In this document: one piece after another, positions 25,658 through 35,318 of the stretch
Position numbering within the stretch: position 1 is the first letter of the stretch
Layout: each line of letters begins with the position of its first letter
DNA from: Pedobacter frigoris
GTDB lineage: Bacteria; Bacteroidota; Bacteroidia; Sphingobacteriales; Sphingobacteriaceae
DNA length: 64,000 nucleotides
Direction: 5' to 3'
Assembly: GCF_005116445.1 (NCBI RefSeq)
Contig: NZ_SWBQ01000001.1
Location: 868,001-932,000, forward strand
Position numbers and translations under genes: made by a program
Notes under the pieces: model-generated
Database searches by the model: none
Told to the model about the DNA's origin: nothing
What the model saw: only the letters and a program-made list of their open reading frames with translations

Positions 25658-26173
25658 ATGGTTGCTTTAAAAAGATGTCGAGAAGGATTGAAGGTTATAG
25701 TATTTTTATTAGCCATTGTGTTCTTGTCTGCATGTGGTTCGAGAAAATTGGCAGTGAAATCAAATACCTCGGCTTCTAAAATGGCCGATGCGATGTCTCA
25801 TTTAAAAAGTAAACCTCTGTACCGCTTTATAACAGATTGGAGCGGGGTTAAATACCGTTTAGGTGGTCTAGATAAAAGTGGTATTGATTGCTCTGGATTT
25901 GCATATTTGCTTCAAAAGGATATTTATGGCAATAGCTTGCCAAGGAGATCAAGAGATCAGGCTGAGACTGTAAATGAAAAAAGTTTGGGCCAACTGAAGG
26001 AAGGGGATTTGATTTTCTTTTCATTCGGAGGTGCGTCTGTAGATCACGTAGGTGTTTACCTCAATGGCAACTATTTCGTTCATGCTTCTACTACAAGAGG
26101 AGTAGTAGTTGATGATTTAAACATGCCTGTTTATCAAAAAGCGATGGTTAAGGCTGGTTCTTTTAAAAATTAG
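25658..26173 (+). CDS. NlpC/P60 lipoprotein (cell-wall peptidase)
   Basis: 171 residues: a signal region with lipobox Cys (FLSACGSR, near 26), then the NlpC/P60 fold with the catalytic Cys in IDCSGFAYL (near 84), the His in DHVGVYL (near 129), and a third polar residue in FVHAST (near 140). Such enzymes cut gamma-D-Glu to diaminopimelate links in peptidoglycan. Likely attached to the outer or inner membrane and active in the periplasm. Only 2 bp after mutS, an unusual companion, probably a shared transcript and no more. Confidence 0.9.
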   Translation: MVALKRCREGLKVIVFLLAIVFLSACGSRKLAVKSNTSASKMADAMSHLKSKPLYRFITDWSGVKYRLGGLDKSGIDCSGFAYLLQKDIYGNSLPRRSRDQAETVNEKSLGQLKEGDLIFFSFGGASVDHVGVYLNGNYFVHASTTRGVVVDDLNMPVYQKAMVKAGSFKN

Positions 26174-26176
26174 AAT

Positions 26177-26299
26177 ATGGAAAATCAGCGAGATCAAAAC
26201 TCATTCTGGACAAAATACAGGAAATTTGCTACTACAGAGATTTTGATGTATTTGATCATGATCATTGGAATTGGCTTGGGGATTGTCATCTTGAGTTAG
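26177..26299 (+). CDS. 40-aa single-span membrane protein
   Basis: Starts 3 bp after the NlpC/P60 stop. The 40 residues are a charged 20-residue N-terminus (MENQRDQNSFWTKYRK) and a hydrophobic span MYLIMIIGIGLGIVILS that ends the protein. Its stop overlaps the end of the convergent DUF3857 gene by four bases. The clean frame, close spacing and clear membrane segment support a real small gene. I do not recognise a family. Confidence 0.6.
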   Translation: MENQRDQNSFWTKYRKFATTEILMYLIMIIGIGLGIVILS

Positions 26300-28206
26300 T
26301 TTGACTTCAGTGTAATTTTACTGTTGTCGAATCCATTGATGTTGCTGAAAAAAGCAACTATATCGACGTATTTGTTCGCATCAAATATTCCACTGTTTAT
26401 ACTCAGTTTTCTTTTGTATATCAGCTTTTTACCATCTGACTTAATTGCCATTTCATAAGTTCCAAAAAGAGTTTTTATAGTTACATCTTCCGGCTTATTT
26501 TCCAATGCATATCCTGCCGGTAATTCGTAAATGATTTCGTCTTCGTCTGAATATCCCCGGTTTACATATACTGGTAAGTTTCTGTTCTTTGATTCAGGAA
26601 TTGAACTTGCTTTATTGAAGATATTTGGAATGAGGTAAATTCGGTTACTGGTTTTAGGCGTATATTTTAGAATCTTTAATTTAAGGGATTCAGTCGTTAC
26701 AGGATTAATACCTTCCTTTTTTTGTATGAATTTAACGTCACTGAAGTTGATGTTGTCGATATCATATGCTTCTTTCAAATGTTTTAACTGTTCTTTATAC
26801 GGCTCATTAATGATTCTTTCATAATTGTCATACTGCGATCCGTACACATTTGTTTGCATGTTCCCGTTCACATCCCCCTCATCATTTATTGTCAATTCAG
26901 CCTTTCTTTTCGATAGGTTAGTTGTTGTATTTAATGCCGGAGTCCTTAAAATTCCCCCTCCTTCTTCCGTACAAGCAAATACTGTGCGATCGTCTGTAAA
27001 TGTCCCCAGGTACCCGAACGGCGTAGTCTGACTTGTACACTCAAGCCAGGTAGTGTCATTTTTAAAAGGAACACATAGAATGATGTGATTACCCTGATCC
27101 ATACTGGCAAAATCAATATCCATGTTTTTCTTCAAACTGCCGGCGTTTACAACACAATACATGCTATTTATGCCTACAGCTTTCAAGAGACTTTGTGTGT
27201 AGTTCACCAATGCTTTACAATCGCCATAGGATAGGCGATCTACTTCGGATGCCGGAAAAGGCTGAAATCCCCCTATACCTACCTGTACGCTGATGTACCT
27301 GGTCTTTTTTTGCATGAATTCATAGATTTTCTTCGCCTTTTCTTTGTCGTCAGTTATTCCTTCGACAAGTTTATTTACATCAGAAATAGCAGCAGGACTA
27401 AGTGTTTGCCTTTTTTTAATCAGGTCATTGTAAACCCATTTTCCCAATTCATTCCAATTGTTGTAAGTCCCCTTGAAGCCATAATAGGTAAACTGCTCTG
27501 GCGCTATTTTCACATAGGTAAGGTAACTGTCAGGATCTGGCGCATACGGTTCGTACTTAAAAGCATTAAGGTTTTTTACGCTCCACGTCAAGCTCTTTGT
27601 TTTTTCAGTAATTGACTCTTCTGGACTGCTTTTGTAATTGTAAGATTTGATACGGATTTTATCTTCTGGCTTGCAAATAAATGTGTAGCTGTTTTTTTCT
27701 ACGGCGACATCGGGATAGGGGTTGGCATACCATTCAGGGATAATGAGATTTTGCCTATATCTGATTTCATATTCATAAACGACTGTATATGGATATGAAA
27801 GGATAGACGGAGCAAAGCTTTTGATTCTGGCGTCTTCAAAAAGTGAATAATCGCTTGATGCACTTTCATCGCTAAAATTTGCCTGATTAAATTTGCCTAC
27901 GGTATTGCCAGCAGCATCTAATAGGAGACCTTTTATACTTTTAACAACGGTGCTCTTATTATAGTAAATAGAAAGTGCCCCTCTTTCATCCGCACTTTTA
28001 TTAAGAATCGTAACTGCCTTTTTAACGTAGAGAATTACATTGTCCTGCGTTCTCATGTCAACAGTAGTCTCCATATTTCTTATCACAGCTCCGGCTCTTG
28101 ATTTTAGGTTTGATGGAATCAGATCTGCATTATAATCTGTTTTATTCTGTGCGAAACTGCCGTAAGTAAATGCAATGAAAAATAGGATTAGTAATTTTTT
28201 TTGCAT
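26296..28206 (-). CDS. DUF3857 / transglutaminase-like secreted protein
   Basis: 636 residues from ATG 28206, which gives the signal peptide MQKKLLILFFIAFTYGSFAQ; a longer frame to 28236 starts in the preceding gene. DUF3857 occupies roughly 40-240, followed by a transglutaminase-like core: YGDCKALVNYTQSLLKAVGI with the Cys, GNHIILCVP with the His, and an Asp-equivalent position that is Glu here (WLECTS). A beta-rich C-terminal domain follows. Probably periplasmic or cell-surface; substrate unknown. Four bases separate it from its upstream DUF3857 partner. Confidence 0.85.
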   Translation of the reverse strand: MQKKLLILFFIAFTYGSFAQNKTDYNADLIPSNLKSRAGAVIRNMETTVDMRTQDNVILYVKKAVTILNKSADERGALSIYYNKSTVVKSIKGLLLDAAGNTVGKFNQANFSDESASSDYSLFEDARIKSFAPSILSYPYTVVYEYEIRYRQNLIIPEWYANPYPDVAVEKNSYTFICKPEDKIRIKSYNYKSSPEESITEKTKSLTWSVKNLNAFKYEPYAPDPDSYLTYVKIAPEQFTYYGFKGTYNNWNELGKWVYNDLIKKRQTLSPAAISDVNKLVEGITDDKEKAKKIYEFMQKKTRYISVQVGIGGFQPFPASEVDRLSYGDCKALVNYTQSLLKAVGINSMYCVVNAGSLKKNMDIDFASMDQGNHIILCVPFKNDTTWLECTSQTTPFGYLGTFTDDRTVFACTEEGGGILRTPALNTTTNLSKRKAELTINDEGDVNGNMQTNVYGSQYDNYERIINEPYKEQLKHLKEAYDIDNINFSDVKFIQKKEGINPVTTESLKLKILKYTPKTSNRIYLIPNIFNKASSIPESKNRNLPVYVNRGYSDEDEIIYELPAGYALENKPEDVTIKTLFGTYEMAIKSDGKKLIYKRKLSINSGIFDANKYVDIVAFFSNINGFDNSKITLKSN

Positions 28207-28210
28207 GAGG

Positions 28211-30187
28211 CTATTTATTCTTTTTAAAGACAACATCTGTTTTTTGTAATTGAATCAAGCGACTGTAGAACTCCTTTAGTGAAAGGTATTCTTCTGGTTC
28301 ATAAATAGGTTTGCTTAACTGGAGTACTTGCTGTGATATGAAGGTATCACCTTCTACCATACTGGTATTCATGTATTTCCCCCCGTTATCTTCAAGACTC
28401 ATAGCTATATCTTTAGGCTTGTCAGTAATAGTATAGCTATTTGGCAGTTTTATAAATATGCTCACTCTTTCTTCTCTTATGGCACCAAAATCGACAGGAT
28501 ATGTTCGTTCATTCAGGTTAAATGGATTTTTCTCCGTTCTATTAATGAAAAATGGATTGAAAAAAAGCTGGTCTTTGTTGACATCATCATAACTTTTCAT
28601 TTCTATATCGTATACCTCTATTAATGGATTATCAAGACTATCAAGGTTTTGGATGTCATGTTTGCTGATACTGATCCTGGGCATTTGTTCATCTAATTTT
28701 TCCACAAATTCTTCAACAGAATTGGCAGCTTTAATTTTCATTCGTTTTATTAATCCGGAATAACCGGATGAATAAGTGGTAAGCTGGCCTTTAATCATTC
28801 CGTCGTTAGTCAACTCCGCATTTAAGGTATACCTGGTTAGATCTTTCTGGCTTGCTTTTATATCGTACCAGTAAGACGGTTTTTTTAGATTCACTACACG
28901 CCCTTGTCCATTAATACAATGAAGAGGCAGTAAGCCAAAGGGCATTAAAGGCTCCGTTGCGTCTAGAAGATAACTTTCAGTACCAATGTTGACTTTTGCT
29001 ATCACATAATTGAAATCACTGATGACAGGATAAAGTGTATTCACTGTGCCATTGGCCCTTGTTGACAGTATAACCGCATCTACATCCAGATCTGCCGCGC
29101 TCAATGCTCCTATGAGTGCTAAATTGATGTCTCCTGTGTTTCCAGTATGCGTTTCCAAAGCATTTTTGATATTTGTCTCGCTATAAATACCTATAAAACC
29201 ATTTCGCCTAATGCTTTTTTTAATATATGAATAGATTGCCTGAGCTTTACTCAATTCATCAGTAGTATTTTTGAGTATTTCTGGCAGTATATCTTTGAAA
29301 ATGTCTTTTCTTTTCATTTGGGTGCCAAACGATTTGTCGCTTGTCAATTCGTAATCGACATCTTTCCATGTTTTAGTTACGTTTTTCTTGCCTCCATTCC
29401 AGGTATGGTAGTCGGATAGCTCATAATAAATTGCTGACCTGAAGTTGTCAGGAGAAGTCATATATTCTTCTTCCACAAAGGCTGGAACATTTTTCATAAT
29501 ATAGGTCAGTTTTGAGCAATCGGCATCATATCCGCCAGCTCTAAAACAGTTTTTTTGTAATTCAGCTTTATCAGATGTCAGTTTTCTTCCTCCTCTTAAG
29601 GAAGCATTGTAATTATACAACGCAGGTATTACAGCTATATATTCGCTATGAAGTTTTGGTATATCAGATTGAAAATCCCAGCTTTTAAAATTAAATATAC
29701 TAGGTAGAATCATGCGGTAACTATATTCGATGATGCAGCCTTCTGTAAGATTGGGCATAGTGAATTTTGTTAGTACTGTATATTTGTTTTTCCGCTCAGT
29801 AAAAACATTTTTTTTATCAAGTTCGGCTCTGACTACCTTACCATCAATAAAGGCTATTGTTGTAGCTTTAAGCTCCTTAATTTCATCTTCATTGTCGCTA
29901 TAGACTCTTCTTGGAATGATAATATTGCCGCTTCCGAATCCATTTTTGTTAAAAATTTTAATTTTAACGTGATACTCAAAATCGATAGTCATTCTACCTG
30001 CTACATCGTCTAAACGCATTGATGATGTTCCGAATTCACGGATTACCATTGCATTTGCATTACTGTCCAGTACAATATTTTTTAAATCAAGATCCTCACC
30101 GGTGAGTTTTCCGTATTCAAAATTCTGTGCATTTACGTTGAGAATACAAGAAACAAAAAAGAAGAGCAAGGCGGAAAGGCATTTCAT
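28211..30187 (-). CDS. DUF3857 protein with degenerate transglutaminase core
   Basis: 658 residues from ATG 30187 (signal peptide MKCLSALLFFFVSCILNVNA). Same plan as its neighbour: DUF3857, then a transglutaminase-like core, then a beta domain. The catalytic Cys position is Ile (NTGDINLAL, in place of GDCKAL) and the His position is Tyr (FNYVIAKV), although the Asp region (YLLDATEP) remains. It should lack thiol catalysis and may be a binding or scaffold partner of the neighbour. The genes are 4 bp apart. Confidence 0.85.
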   Translation of the reverse strand: MKCLSALLFFFVSCILNVNAQNFEYGKLTGEDLDLKNIVLDSNANAMVIREFGTSSMRLDDVAGRMTIDFEYHVKIKIFNKNGFGSGNIIIPRRVYSDNEDEIKELKATTIAFIDGKVVRAELDKKNVFTERKNKYTVLTKFTMPNLTEGCIIEYSYRMILPSIFNFKSWDFQSDIPKLHSEYIAVIPALYNYNASLRGGRKLTSDKAELQKNCFRAGGYDADCSKLTYIMKNVPAFVEEEYMTSPDNFRSAIYYELSDYHTWNGGKKNVTKTWKDVDYELTSDKSFGTQMKRKDIFKDILPEILKNTTDELSKAQAIYSYIKKSIRRNGFIGIYSETNIKNALETHTGNTGDINLALIGALSAADLDVDAVILSTRANGTVNTLYPVISDFNYVIAKVNIGTESYLLDATEPLMPFGLLPLHCINGQGRVVNLKKPSYWYDIKASQKDLTRYTLNAELTNDGMIKGQLTTYSSGYSGLIKRMKIKAANSVEEFVEKLDEQMPRISISKHDIQNLDSLDNPLIEVYDIEMKSYDDVNKDQLFFNPFFINRTEKNPFNLNERTYPVDFGAIREERVSIFIKLPNSYTITDKPKDIAMSLEDNGGKYMNTSMVEGDTFISQQVLQLSKPIYEPEEYLSLKEFYSRLIQLQKTDVVFKKNK

Positions 30188-30338
30188 ATTGAGCGGGTTA
30201 AACATGGCGCAAGATAAAAGGAGTAAAGCAATTATTAAAACAAATGCTAAATCATTTACACAGATTTGTCCTTTATCAAATAAGTTAAGGAATACCGGAT
30301 GATTTTTACGACTTTTGAATCGTTACAAATAGTTAAAG

Positions 30339-31322
30339 ATGAAATTAAATTTAAACCGTCCGCTTGCTTTTTTTGATTTAGAAACCACCGGCGTAAACGT
30401 AGGTTCTGATCGCATTGTGGAGATTGCCATATTAAAAGCGATGCCAGACGGCACAGAAATTATAAAAACACTTCGCATTAATCCGGAGATGCCAATTCCC
30501 CTTGCATCGTCTTTGATTCATGGAATTTACGATAAAGATATAGCAGACCAACCTACCTTTAAAGCAGTAGCACAGGAATTTTCCGACTTTATCGGTGATG
30601 CAGATCTTGCCGGATATAATTCTAACAGATTTGATATTCCTGTTTTATTGGAAGAGTTTTTAAGAGCAGGTGTAGATTTTGATATGACTGACCGCAGGTT
30701 TGTAGATGTTCAGAACATATTTCATCAAATGGAGCAGCGCACACTTCGTGCAGCTTACAAATTCTATTGTAATAAAGATATTGTCAATGCGCATTCAGCA
30801 GAAGCGGACATCACCGCAACGTATCATGTATTGTTAGCACAGATCGAGCGTTATCAGGATGCTGATTTTGAAGATAAACAAGGGAACCTATCAAAGCCTG
30901 TTCAGAATGATGTAGATGCCCTTCATGCATTTACCAATATGAATAAACCGGTAGATTTTGCAGGTAGAATGGTTTTTAACGAAGAAGGTGAGGAGTGTTT
31001 CAACTTCGGGAAACATAAAGGCAAAACAGTCGAACAAGTATTTAATATCGAGCCGAGTTACTATGCCTGGATGAAACAAGGAGATTTTCCTCTTTATACA
31101 AAGAAGAAGCTAACTGAGATATGGGAGCGTTGGAATAAGAAAAAAGACCAGCTAAAGTCAGAGAAGCAGCAATCTGCACAAAATCCTTCCAATACTTCTG
31201 GTCAAAGGCCTACACCTAAAGTTAATAATCCAGGATTCAAACCTCAGCCTAAAAATGAAAAGCCGCCAGTGGATGTAACCAATGATATGCTGGAGCAGCT
31301 TAAAATGAAATTTGGTAAATAA
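30339..31322 (+). CDS. DEDDh-type 3'-5' exonuclease
   Basis: 327 residues. The exonuclease domain (about 1-170) has all three motifs: FFDLETTG (Exo I, D13 and E15), NRFDIPVLLEE (Exo II) and HSAEADITAT (Exo III with His and Asp). It resembles the DNA polymerase III epsilon/DnaQ family. The remaining 150 residues carry a conserved-looking segment ECFNFGKHKGKTVEQVF (near 226) and a charged, Pro-rich tail. Cytoplasmic; probably DNA repair or RNA turnover. It ends one base before the convergent queG gene. Confidence 0.9.
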   Translation: MKLNLNRPLAFFDLETTGVNVGSDRIVEIAILKAMPDGTEIIKTLRINPEMPIPLASSLIHGIYDKDIADQPTFKAVAQEFSDFIGDADLAGYNSNRFDIPVLLEEFLRAGVDFDMTDRRFVDVQNIFHQMEQRTLRAAYKFYCNKDIVNAHSAEADITATYHVLLAQIERYQDADFEDKQGNLSKPVQNDVDALHAFTNMNKPVDFAGRMVFNEEGEECFNFGKHKGKTVEQVFNIEPSYYAWMKQGDFPLYTKKKLTEIWERWNKKKDQLKSEKQQSAQNPSNTSGQRPTPKVNNPGFKPQPKNEKPPVDVTNDMLEQLKMKFGK

Positions 31323-32261
31323 TTAAGAGGTCTTTTTCAGAAAGTCAATATTTCTCGTTAAGCCTTTAAATTTGGTTCTTTTGACGGCGGAGTTTTTAAA
31401 AATATCTTTAAAAACATCTTCAGTAATGTCCATCCAGTCTTCGCGTTTCATACTCAATAAGTTTTCGTTGGGCTGAAACATGGGTTCTGAATGCGGTACG
31501 GAAAAGCGGTTCCAGGGACAGACATCCTGACAAACATCACATCCAAACATCCAGTTGTCCATTTTGTCATTGAAGTTGGTAGGGATTTCTTCTCTTAATT
31601 CAATGGTTAAATAGGAGATACATTTTTTTGCATCAATGACAAAAGGAGAAAGGATCGCTTCGGTAGGGCAGGCATCTATACATTTGGTGCAGGTTCCACA
31701 ATGATCGGTTTCAAAAGCATTATCGTATTCCAACTCCAGATCGATGATCAATTCAGCGAGAAAGAAGAACGAGCCACTTTTTTTACTAATCAGGTTACTG
31801 TTTTTGCCGATCCATCCGATACCTGCCTTTTTAGCCCAGGCACGATCAAGCACAGGGGCTGAATCAACAAAAGCACGGCCATTCACTTCGCCAATATTTT
31901 CAGAGATGAAGTTTAATAATTGAAAGAGCTTATCCTTGATTACCGTATGATAATCAAAGCCATACGCATATTTCGAGATCTTTGGTGCATTGGGATCAGA
32001 TTGTTGCTGATCAGGGTAGTAGTTCAGACTAAGAGAAATTACAGATTTAGCTCCCTCTACTAATAGTCTCGGATCTAGGCGCTTGTCGAAATGGTTTTCC
32101 ATGTACCCCATTTGGCCATGATGGTTATTGTTTAACCATTTTTCTAATCTTGGAGCCTCCTCTTCAAGAAATTCAGCCTTCGCAATACCACATTGCATGA
32201 AGCCCAGTCGAAAGGCCTCATCTTTAATGAGCTTGCTGTATTTAGCCGAATTGTTTATCAT
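31323..32261 (-). CDS. queG: Epoxyqueuosine reductase
   Basis: 312 residues; reduces epoxyqueuosine to queuosine in tRNA using cobalamin and two [4Fe-4S] clusters. Cluster ligands: [12 protein letters not shown] (near 190) and [11 protein letters not shown] (near 240). The N-terminus [15 protein letters not shown] matches the family. Use of cobalamin fits the presence of a B12 riboswitch-receptor pair further on. A -7-like box TATCTTTG on the minus strand (32269-32276) lies only 7 bases before the ATG. Confidence 0.95.
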   Translation of the reverse strand: MINNSAKYSKLIKDEAFRLGFMQCGIAKAEFLEEEAPRLEKWLNNNHHGQMGYMENHFDKRLDPRLLVEGAKSVISLSLNYYPDQQQSDPNAPKISKYAYGFDYHTVIKDKLFQLLNFISENIGEVNGRAFVDSAPVLDRAWAKKAGIGWIGKNSNLISKKSGSFFFLAELIIDLELEYDNAFETDHCGTCTKCIDACPTEAILSPFVIDAKKCISYLTIELREEIPTNFNDKMDNWMFGCDVCQDVCPWNRFSVPHSEPMFQPNENLLSMKREDWMDITEDVFKDIFKNSAVKRTKFKGLTRNIDFLKKTS

Positions 32262-32341
32262 CAGTCTACAAAGATAAACTTTAAGAATAAAACATTTTTA
32301 TTTAAGCCGCTGTTATATAAGCAGACCAAATTTTAGAAATC

Positions 32342-32593
32342 ATGGAAAATCAAAATAATAACCCTGAAGATCATAACGATAGTATTGAAAATATAGAAGC
32401 AAGGCATGCTGAGGATCCTAATAAACCTCATAAGCCAATAGAACACAATTATGCTAAACATGAAGCTGATCCTGGACCATCTCCCCAGGCTGTAGAAGAA
32501 TACAATGACAGAGGCGCAGGTCCGGTAATGAAATGGCTGATTCCCGTGTTGATTGTAATATTGCTGATCTGCTGGTTTATATTTAGAAAATAA
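32342..32593 (+). CDS. Small tail-anchored membrane protein
   Basis: 83 residues: a very hydrophilic His/Asp/Glu/Asn-rich N-terminus (NNNPEDHNDSIENIEARHAE), then one C-terminal span MKWLIPVLIVILLICWFIF ending in RK. That is a tail-anchor topology, with the acidic/His-rich part probably cytoplasmic. It forms a single-gene unit followed 1 bp later by a hairpin terminator. No family recognised. Confidence 0.7.
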   Translation: MENQNNNPEDHNDSIENIEARHAEDPNKPHKPIEHNYAKHEADPGPSPQAVEEYNDRGAGPVMKWLIPVLIVILLICWFIFRK

Positions 32594-32620
32594 AAAAAGG
32601 GGTGTATAACACCCCTTTTT
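32594..32620. terminator. Bidirectional terminator
   Basis: AAAAAGGGGTGT / ACACCCCTTTTT, 12-bp perfect stem with 3-nt loop, between two convergent genes. Confidence 0.95.
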
Positions 32621-32634
32621 GTTAATATAGCTAG

Positions 32635-34143
32635 CTATTTTAGCAATCTTACTTCATAGAGATCCTTACGGCGATCCTTCAGTATTTTGACCGTTCCAAA
32701 ATGGTGGAGCTCATCTAAAAGGTGAAGATCCACATCTACCACAAGCATCATTTCCGTATTTGGTGTTGTTTCAGCCTTCACTGCGTTAGTTGGAAATGCG
32801 AAGTCTGATGGGGTAAACACTGCAGATTGTGCAAACTGAATATCCATATTATTAACCTTAGGTAGATTACCTACACATCCAGCTATCGCAACATAACACT
32901 CATTCTCAATAGCTCTCGCCTGAGCGCAGTGTCTTACTCTCGTATAACCGTTTTGAGTATCCGTAAGGAAAGGTACAAATAGTATCTGCATTCCCTGATC
33001 TGCATAAATTCTACTCAATTCAGGGAATTCTACATCATAACAGATGAGTATTCCTATTTTTCCACAATCTGTGTCAAATACCTGAATTTTATCGCCACCC
33101 ACCATTCCATAGTATTTTTGCTCATTGGGAGTGATGTGAATTTTCCTGAACTCTTCAGTTTTACCTGTTCTATGACACAAGTAAGTAGCATTGTAGAGCT
33201 TATTGTTTTCCAATATCGGCATGCTGCCAGATATGATGTTCACATTGTAAGAAACTGCAAATGACTGTATTTTATGTACAATCTCCTCAGTTTGTTCAGC
33301 CAGCTTACGCATTGCCTCCATTTCGGGAAGATGATTGTAGGGCTGAAGTAATGGGGTATTGAAGAATTCTGGAAACATGATGAAATCAGATTTGTATCCG
33401 CTTACTGCATCTACAAAAAATTCCACCTGTTCATAGAAAGCTTCAATGTCAGGAAACAATCGCATCTGCCATTGTACCAAACCAAGACGGATCGTTTTTG
33501 CCGAACGTGCAGAAGCATCAATGCCCTGATAGTAGATGTTATTCCATTCAATAAGCGTTGCAAACTCTTTAGATTCATGATCTCCCGGGAGATAGTTCTT
33601 TAACACTTTTCTTACGTGGAAGTCATTGGAAATCTGAAAAGTAAGGGTAGGGTCGTAGATTTCTTTGGCTTTTACCTTATCTATATATTGCCTTGGACTG
33701 AGTTTGTCTGCATATTCATGATATCCCGGGATCCTTCCTCCGGCAATAATACTCTTGAGGTTCAGTGTCTCGCAAAGTTCCTTCCTGGCTTCATACAATC
33801 TCCTCCCTAACCGTAATCCTCTATATTCAGGATGAACAAATATCTCAATCCCGTATAATACGTCTCCGTTTGCATCATGTGTACTAAAACCGTAATTTCC
33901 TGTGATGTTCTGATAAGTGTGTTTGTCTCCATATTCATCGTAATCAACGATAATAGACAGGGAGCAAGCCACTACTTTATCGTCTACTGCGATGCACAAT
34001 TGTCCTTCAGGAAACAGCTTTAAAAGTTTTGCTATGGTCGACTTGCTCCAGATTTGGCCGCCAAGCGTATCATAAGCCTGAAGCATGGATTCTTTAAGGT
34101 CGTCATAATCTTCTAAAGTTAGTTTTCTTGTTTCTATATTCAT
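32635..34143 (-). CDS. GNAT acetyltransferase - carbon-nitrogen hydrolase fusion
   Basis: 502 residues with two domains. Residues 1-200 form a GNAT N-acetyltransferase (IEIFVHPEYRGLRLGRRLYE near 100-119, the acetyl-CoA loop). Residues about 215-500 are a nitrilase-type hydrolase with Glu (FPEF), Lys (RKIHITPNE) and Cys (ILICYDVEFPE, near 371) in order. This fused arrangement is known in bacteria. The hydrolase may open an amide generated or consumed by the acetyltransferase; substrate unknown. A perfect 17-bp palindrome lies 14 bp upstream of the start. Confidence 0.9.
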   Translation of the reverse strand: MNIETRKLTLEDYDDLKESMLQAYDTLGGQIWSKSTIAKLLKLFPEGQLCIAVDDKVVACSLSIIVDYDEYGDKHTYQNITGNYGFSTHDANGDVLYGIEIFVHPEYRGLRLGRRLYEARKELCETLNLKSIIAGGRIPGYHEYADKLSPRQYIDKVKAKEIYDPTLTFQISNDFHVRKVLKNYLPGDHESKEFATLIEWNNIYYQGIDASARSAKTIRLGLVQWQMRLFPDIEAFYEQVEFFVDAVSGYKSDFIMFPEFFNTPLLQPYNHLPEMEAMRKLAEQTEEIVHKIQSFAVSYNVNIISGSMPILENNKLYNATYLCHRTGKTEEFRKIHITPNEQKYYGMVGGDKIQVFDTDCGKIGILICYDVEFPELSRIYADQGMQILFVPFLTDTQNGYTRVRHCAQARAIENECYVAIAGCVGNLPKVNNMDIQFAQSAVFTPSDFAFPTNAVKAETTPNTEMMLVVDVDLHLLDELHHFGTVKILKDRRKDLYEVRLLK

Positions 34144-34156
34144 AAATGATGTTTAA

Positions 34157-34173
34157 ATGCCTTTTAAAGGCAT
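34157..34173. promoter_or_regulatory. Perfect palindrome upstream of the GNAT-nitrilase gene
   Basis: ATGCCTTTTAAAGGCAT, eight-base arms with a one-base centre, 13-29 bp before the ATG. No T-run follows in either direction. Candidate operator or small RNA hairpin in a 116-bp gap after ruvB. Confidence 0.4.
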
Positions 34174-34259
34174 ATTCTTAATGCCCAAGACTGATTTTTT
34201 TAGTCAGCCGGTAATTTTCTATCTAACAAAAACACTGCCGATATGGCGTTTGTAAGAAT

Positions 34260-35282
34260 TTAAAACAACTTTCCGGTTTGCCCTGGGAAATTTCTTTTTA
34301 AGTGTTTATAAGCCGCTTCAGTAGCCTCTCGGCCACGGGAGGTTCGCATTAGAAAGCCTTCCTGGATCAGGAATGGTTCATAAACTTCTTCGATAGTTCC
34401 CTCATCATCGCCTACAGCAGTAGCAATAGTTTTAAGCCCTACAGGTCCGCCTTTGAACTTATCTATAATGGTGGTCAATATTTTATTGTCCATTTCATCA
34501 AGCCCGTGTTCATCTACATTGAGTGCATTCAACGCATAACGCGCAATTTCAGTATCAATCTGACCATTGCCTTTGATCTGGGCAAAATCTCTTGTACGTC
34601 TTAACAAAGCATTCGCAATACGAGGAGTACCGCGGCTTCTTCTTGCAATTTCATAGGCACCTTCGTCTGTAATCGGTGTCTTCAGTATTTCAGAAGACCT
34701 CAATACGATCGTGGTTAACAACTTGGCATCGTAATAAGCCAGTCTGGAATTAATCCCAAATCGAGCTCTTAATGGTGCTGTTAATAAACCTGAACGGGTA
34801 GTGGCGCCAACGAGCGTAAATGGGTTTAAGGAAATCTGTACAGAACGGGCATTAGGTCCGCTCTCCAACATAATATCTATTTTAAAGTCCTCCATAGCAG
34901 AATACAGATATTCTTCTACAAGAGGGCTTAAACGATGTATTTCATCAATGAAAAGGATGTCGCCTTCATCAAGGCCAGTCAGCAGCCCAGCAAGATCCCC
35001 GGGTTTATCTAGTACAGGGCCGGAGGTGACTTTTATACCAACGCCCATCTCATTTGCAATGATCAGAGATAACGTGGTTTTTCCCAATCCCGGAGGGCCA
35101 TGAAGTAAAACGTGATCCAAAGGTTCACCACGAAGTTTTGCAGCTTTTACAAAGATCTTCAGGTTTTCCATCACCTTTTCCTGACCTGTGAAATCTTCAA
35201 AAGCCTGCGGGCGCAGTACTTTTTCTATATCGCGTTCAGTGGGGGTGAGGCTTTCTGAAGAAGGATCCAGGTTTTCATTCAT
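34260..35282 (-). CDS. ruvB: Holliday junction branch-migration helicase RuvB
   Basis: 340 residues; hexameric AAA+ motor that drives RuvA-bound Holliday junctions. Walker [10 protein letters not shown] (62-70), Walker [11 protein letters not shown] (near 110), sensor and arginine-finger region GATTRSGLL (near 160), and the C-terminal winged helix with RTSRGREAT. Start ATG at 35282 gives the usual N-terminus. It lies downstream of the hydroxyacyl-CoA dehydrogenase on the same strand (36 bp apart). Confidence 0.97.
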   Translation of the reverse strand: MNENLDPSSESLTPTERDIEKVLRPQAFEDFTGQEKVMENLKIFVKAAKLRGEPLDHVLLHGPPGLGKTTLSLIIANEMGVGIKVTSGPVLDKPGDLAGLLTGLDEGDILFIDEIHRLSPLVEEYLYSAMEDFKIDIMLESGPNARSVQISLNPFTLVGATTRSGLLTAPLRARFGINSRLAYYDAKLLTTIVLRSSEILKTPITDEGAYEIARRSRGTPRIANALLRRTRDFAQIKGNGQIDTEIARYALNALNVDEHGLDEMDNKILTTIIDKFKGGPVGLKTIATAVGDDEGTIEEVYEPFLIQEGFLMRTSRGREATEAAYKHLKRNFPGQTGKLF

Positions 35283-35318
35283 ACCGTAAAGTTACTATAA
35301 AAGCCATTAAGTTAAGTG

